A stretch of 44,745 nt of DNA from a virus. Positions 41,412 through 44,745 of the stretch are shown piece after piece. Numbering within the stretch: position 1 is the first letter of the stretch; the number at the start of each line of letters is the position of its first letter. The stretch is from positions 1 to 44,745 of IMG/VR virus record IMGVR_UViG_3300032331_004188. One strand, 5' to 3'. The position numbers and the translations under genes were made by a program. The notes under the pieces were generated by a model. That model saw only the letters and a program-made list of their open reading frames with translations, searched no databases and was not told where the DNA came from.

Positions 41412-41978
41412 TTAATAACCTTGTCCGCCAACAAAGCCAAACCAGGTTTCTCCTGCATCAAAAGACAAAAAGGAAAAGATATCTGTGGAGTTATAGATAG
41501 CTGAAACGGTCGGTACAAACCCTCCAGGCCAAAGGACAGCCTTATCTACTCCTCCGGAACTAAAAGCAAAATCAGCACTATATATTCCTGCAGAAGCCTG
41601 CTGAAAAATTATTGTAAAACTTGTAACAGCTTGCCCTGTAATAGCCTGAGGAATATTAGACAAGTTAAATTTTACAATATTTCCTGTAGGGTTTATTTGA
41701 AAAACATTACCCAGAGATAAGTCTAAAGAAACAACACCTTGTATATTTCCTACAGGAGTAACCAAAGTTTCAAGTATATTTCGAACTTGCACATTTCCCG
41801 TAAAAGCTCCTCCTGTTTTAGGCATAGCCAGAGTAGCCAAACTATCTAAAGAAGATAGATCCGTCCATGTCTGGTCTCCCTCAAGCCTCCATTGCAAATG
41901 TGTTTCGCTAGTGTTTAATTGTAGTTTTTTTCCTTCAGGTCCTCTAAACCTGGGTTTTATTGTTGCAAGAGATTTCAT
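41412..41978 (-). CDS. Fibre-like protein, paralogue 1
   Basis: A 188-residue protein that is a paralogue of the next upstream gene. Both share an RGPEG/GPRG start, a THLQWR or THIQYK strand, KTGGAFTGNVQ or KTGGVFSGNIQ, and a C-terminal FSFLSFDAGETWFGFVGGQ-type end. The last part resembles a module found at the ends of phage tail-fibre proteins. It starts in the TATG context. Probably a small virion adhesin subunit. Confidence 0.7.
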   Translation of the reverse strand: MKSLATIKPRFRGPEGKKLQLNTSETHLQWRLEGDQTWTDLSSLDSLATLAMPKTGGAFTGNVQVRNILETLVTPVGNIQGVVSLDLSLGNVFQINPTGNIVKFNLSNIPQAITGQAVTSFTIIFQQASAGIYSADFAFSSGGVDKAVLWPGGFVPTVSAIYNSTDIFSFLSFDAGETWFGFVGGQGY

Positions 41979-42056
41979 AATGTTATTTTAAAAGCCGTGC
42001 AGCTTAATTCAGTTAAAAACATTATAAAATTAAAATCTCTAAAAACCAAGATACTT

Positions 42057-42611
42057 TTAAATGTAATTACTCTTAAAATCCTGTCCTAGAATTTGAGCAA
42101 ACCATGTTGCACCCTGATCTTTAGAGCTGAATGAAAATACGTCCATATGCCCAAGCCCAGATACCACAGAGTCAGGTGAATCGTTGTTAGCCCATTTTAT
42201 TACTGAGTTTCCAAAATTAAAATCTACAGTATAGACGCCCTGCATACTTTGCTCAATAACGAGAGTGAATGTTGCTACATTTGGAGGAGCGTTAATAATC
42301 TCAAAGCTTGTAACATTTTCAGTAAGCGTTAGCCAAAAATAAGAACCAAACGACAGATTAATTGGTACTATACCGTCTGCTGTCGCAGGATAAAAAGTTT
42401 GAGCTAATGACCCCTTGAATTGTATATTACCAGAAAATACTCCTCCTGTTTTTCTGATTGCCTGAGGGGCTAAAGCATTAAGATCTACCAGATTTGTCCA
42501 AGAGTGGCTGTCTACATACTTATATTGAATATGTGTAAGGCTTTTCTGTAAAGAGATGTCTCTGCCTCTAGGACCAATTAGATTAGGCTGTAATAAAGAT
42601 AGTTGTTTCAT
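42057..42611 (-). CDS. Fibre-like protein, paralogue 2
   Basis: A 184-residue paralogue of 41412-41978 with the same order of motifs: GPRGRDISL, SLTHIQYKYV, KTGGVFSGNIQFKG, LTENVTSFEI and FSFSSKDQGATWFAQILGQ. Sequence has diverged strongly, so the duplication is old. The 78 bases to the downstream paralogue hold no gene and no clear hairpin. It ends one base upstream... that is, it starts one base after the stop of the LamG-type gene. Confidence 0.7.
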   Translation of the reverse strand: MKQLSLLQPNLIGPRGRDISLQKSLTHIQYKYVDSHSWTNLVDLNALAPQAIRKTGGVFSGNIQFKGSLAQTFYPATADGIVPINLSFGSYFWLTLTENVTSFEIINAPPNVATFTLVIEQSMQGVYTVDFNFGNSVIKWANNDSPDSVVSGLGHMDVFSFSSKDQGATWFAQILGQDFKSNYI

Positions 42612-42612
42612 A

Positions 42613-43644
42613 TTACTGTCCTACCAAGTTTCTCTGAAGACTAGGGCCTATTGTTGATAAAGTGTCCTGGCACGCCAGCAGCCGTATTTCTCCGGTGATA
42701 TTTTGACTAGCGTTTCTATGCCCTGTTGCCGTGAGCGGTCTAACAGGTACATTGTATGTTGTACCGGTATACAAAGCCTGAGATTTAATTACTCTTACGT
42801 CAGAAATAAACCCATCCCACATTCCTGATACAGTACTATCAGTGCACCGCTCGGCTCTGCTGCCTATAGCTAAAGGATTAGATAGATCGCTGGCCTTCCA
42901 ATCGCAATTAGTAAGATTCATGTTTCTAACATCCTGGAGCTGCCCGTTGAAATATAGGCGTATTGACCCGTTGTTTCTGACAGCCGCTACATGGTGCCAT
43001 TGCTCTTTAGTAAACCCCTCATTCATTATAGGGCGCTCAGTGTCATAATCGTGAGATATGACTTGATTACACGGACCATGAAACATGAAGCCTGGGTTTA
43101 TTTTGCTATATTGATTTCCCTCTCTATAATCTACAGAGAAAGTAAATTTTTTAACATTATATAGCCCGTTGTTAGAGCTGCCAAAAAACCCTGTAAGTCT
43201 TTGGCAATGCCTAGGCTCACCTACAGACGGGTATGCAGAGTATGCCCAGCTCGGCAAAGAGCGAGCGTACAAAAACATTTCAATAGTACAATTCTCAGTA
43301 CGAAAATCTAGTATAGACTGAGGTCCGGTAATGTATGTATCTCCTGGGCCATTAAAATTATGTATACCTACAGCCCAGCCATTACTATCTGCATAAAAAT
43401 AGTTAGACCCTACTTTAAAACAGGTATTATTTAGCTTTTGAGTAAGTCCGGCATTTTTATATACCAGTGCATTATGCAAACTTGTTTTATCTGCGCTTGT
43501 ATAAACAAGATTATTAGATATTACATTGGGTGTTGTGTTTGTAAGTATCTGCGAATTACTCCAAGGCTTGTTCCTGTACAATATAGAGCCATTCGGAGAC
43601 AAACCTCTCACAGAACCTGCACCTGTGGTTGCTAATACGGGCAT
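42613..43644 (-). CDS. LamG/concanavalin-like virion adhesin
   Basis: A 343-residue protein. Residues about 95-300 form a LamG-type domain: RTENCTIEMFLYARSL (first strand pair), EQWHHVAAVRNNGSIRLYFN (about 213-232, the most typical segment: W-H-H-V-A...G..R.Y.NG) and WDGFISDVRVIKSQALYTG near the end. LamG domains in tail proteins bind sugars. It is followed one base later by the fibre-like paralogue 2, and preceded by a collagen-like gene. Confidence 0.78.
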   Translation of the reverse strand: MPVLATTGAGSVRGLSPNGSILYRNKPWSNSQILTNTTPNVISNNLVYTSADKTSLHNALVYKNAGLTQKLNNTCFKVGSNYFYADSNGWAVGIHNFNGPGDTYITGPQSILDFRTENCTIEMFLYARSLPSWAYSAYPSVGEPRHCQRLTGFFGSSNNGLYNVKKFTFSVDYREGNQYSKINPGFMFHGPCNQVISHDYDTERPIMNEGFTKEQWHHVAAVRNNGSIRLYFNGQLQDVRNMNLTNCDWKASDLSNPLAIGSRAERCTDSTVSGMWDGFISDVRVIKSQALYTGTTYNVPVRPLTATGHRNASQNITGEIRLLACQDTLSTIGPSLQRNLVGQ

Positions 43645-43666
43645 AAATTAATAACGTATACAATTA

Positions 43667-44745
43667 CTAGCTGCTCACCAATGCGGCAGTACTCTGAGAT
43701 ACAAATGTGTTATACGCAGGCAGACCTCCCGCATCGGCAACTCTAAATATTGTGAAAGAATACACACCCACTTGGTCTGATTGAGGTTGATAAAAAGCTC
43801 CTGTGTAAGAATAAACATTCTGCGCCAAACCTGCACCGGGAAAAACAGGCGTAGACATTACTCCAGAAGAATTTGATACAATTATAGTTACACTAATAGC
43901 TTCCCCTACCGAAAGTATTGTGTCTAGATTGCTAGAGCTATCGGCTTTAAACAAAAAGTTAAAGTTAGAGCTTATCCCTAGTTTAAAATAATGCACTTGT
44001 TTTTCTTTTAAATATATGGGTATTGTCCCTCCAGAAGTGCTGTTATTTAAATCAAACCTTTCCTTTATAGGATTTGGAAGATATTCCGGAAAAGTGCCTG
44101 CTGCTCCTGTAGCTCCCGTGGCGCCGCCAGGGCTACCGGGGTCTCCCTTAGGGCCTGTCGCACCTGTCGCGCCAACTCCAGTAGCTCCAGTTAAACCGGT
44201 AGCTCCAGTTGAGCCAATGCCGGTGGCTCCGGTTAAGCCGCTAGGGCCAATGGGGCCAGTTGGTCCATCTATACCCATTGGTCCCTGCTCGCCTGTTGCG
44301 CCTGTTGCGCCTAATGCTCCAGTAAGCCCCTGTACTCCTGTGGCTCCTATTGCGCCAACTGCTCCAGCTAGTGTAATTAACCAACCCTCCAACGAATCTC
44401 CCAGCGCATTATTTTCTGATGGATGTGCAACTAAAACGTCGACTACAAGAACACCAACAAGAGGTATTCCTTGCACGGAATAAGACACAACGTTAGCTTC
44501 AAAATAAACTTCGTTATCTACAGAAGAAGTTATGATTACATTTTGATTTGGGATATAATTCAAACCCAACTCAACTGTAAAAACTTTTTCTCCAGTATTA
44601 ATTACTGCAGATACTTCTGAGGTAGTTTGATATCTATCAGAAACGCCATCGGCCCCGGAGGCTCCAGTCGGACCCTGATCGCCAACAGGCCCCTCTACAC
44701 CCATGGGTCCCACTTCTCCCGTGGCGCCCTTTTCTCCTGTAGCTC
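43667..44745 (-). CDS. Collagen-like fibre protein (5' end outside window)
   Basis: The frame is open to the right edge. An ATG at 44713 is only an internal Met: the sequence before it continues the Gly-X-Y pattern ([13 protein letters not shown]), so the gene starts beyond the window. The visible part begins with collagen-like triplets, then a beta-rich module of about 85 residues, a second collagen-like region of [15 protein letters not shown] type (about 80 residues) and a C-terminal beta domain of about 150 residues. It belongs to the leftward fibre block and is probably a trimeric tail fibre. Confidence 0.85.
   Translation of the reverse strand, partial: ATGEKGATGEVGPMGVEGPVGDQGPTGASGADGVSDRYQTTSEVSAVINTGEKVFTVELGLNYIPNQNVIITSSVDNEVYFEANVVSYSVQGIPLVGVLVVDVLVAHPSENNALGDSLEGWLITLAGAVGAIGATGVQGLTGALGATGATGEQGPMGIDGPTGPIGPSGLTGATGIGSTGATGLTGATGVGATGATGPKGDPGSPGGATGATGAAGTFPEYLPNPIKERFDLNNSTSGGTIPIYLKEKQVHYFKLGISSNFNFLFKADSSSNLDTILSVGEAISVTIIVSNSSGVMSTPVFPGAGLAQNVYSYTGAFYQPQSDQVGVYSFTIFRVADAGGLPAYNTFVSQSTAALVSS

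Noticed and set aside
44713-44713. ATG at 44713 as the start of the right-edge fibre gene
   Set aside because: The frame continues upstream with Gly-X-Y triplets to the window edge, so the start lies outside.
1-44745. tRNA genes, integrase, transposons or attachment sites
   Set aside because: No cloverleaf-like GTTCRA-containing segments, recombinase motifs or terminal inverted repeats were noticed by eye; a tRNAscan run would be needed to exclude tRNAs firmly.

Overview
The window looks like part of the genome of a large tailed bacteriophage that encodes its own multisubunit RNA polymerase. Genes are packed tightly on both strands. They include virion-like glycine/alanine-rich proteins, several collagen-like tail fibres, phage-type accessory genes (phoH, a CobS-like AAA+ ATPase, a dCMP deaminase) and many unknown small proteins. 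I saw no tRNA, rRNA, CRISPR array, integrase, transposase, terminase, portal or major capsid gene, so this is an internal segment. The host cannot be fixed. Most start codons lack a Shine-Dalgarno sequence and sit in the context TATG, while many transcription units are preceded by a perfect TATAAT.

Layout. 1-1777 (-): C-terminal part of RNA polymerase beta, open at the left edge, and a degenerate metallopeptidase. 2010-8995 (+): a candidate HUH (Rep-like) endonuclease, then a run of glycine-zipper virion or ejection-type proteins. 9045-10399 (+): a small gene, the N-terminal fragment of RNA polymerase beta, and an unknown helical protein. 10563-14865 (+): a singly transcribed structural protein with a collagen-like tail, small coiled-coil and membrane proteins, a Pro-rich collagen-like fibre, a 29-cysteine protein and a zinc-ribbon protein. 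14843-15535 (-): the middle (fork/rifampicin-pocket) fragment of RNA polymerase beta. 15580-19434 (+): nucleotide supply, namely a dCMP deaminase, an adenosylcobalamin-dependent class II ribonucleotide reductase and, after a terminator and two reverse-strand genes, a PduO-type cob(I)alamin adenosyltransferase. 19471-21827 (+): a membrane/coiled-coil protein with a dnaX-like -1 frameshift site, and an exported BPL_N-type protein. 21828-24647 (-): PhoH operon and small genes. 24702-29955 (-): fibre, small virion-like protein, exported protein and a SNF2-type helicase with an extra N-terminal region. 30011-40297 (-): six glycosyltransferases or candidate glycosyltransferases plus a DUF5672 protein and a polysaccharide pyruvyl transferase, with a CobS-like ATPase and its DUF7192-like partner in the middle. 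40290-44745 (-): adhesin and fibre genes; the last runs off the right edge.

How it fits together. The most striking feature is RNA polymerase beta divided into three separate genes at three loci, on both strands and out of order (C, N, M). With perfect sigma70-like -10 elements at many units, this suggests host-type transcription of some genes and phage-polymerase transcription of others, perhaps through the recurrent TATG start context. The B12-dependent reductase and the adenosyltransferase form a self-contained cofactor-plus-enzyme module for dNTP synthesis. The glycosyltransferase block borders the fibre block, which suggests glycosylation of virion fibres or remodelling of the host surface.
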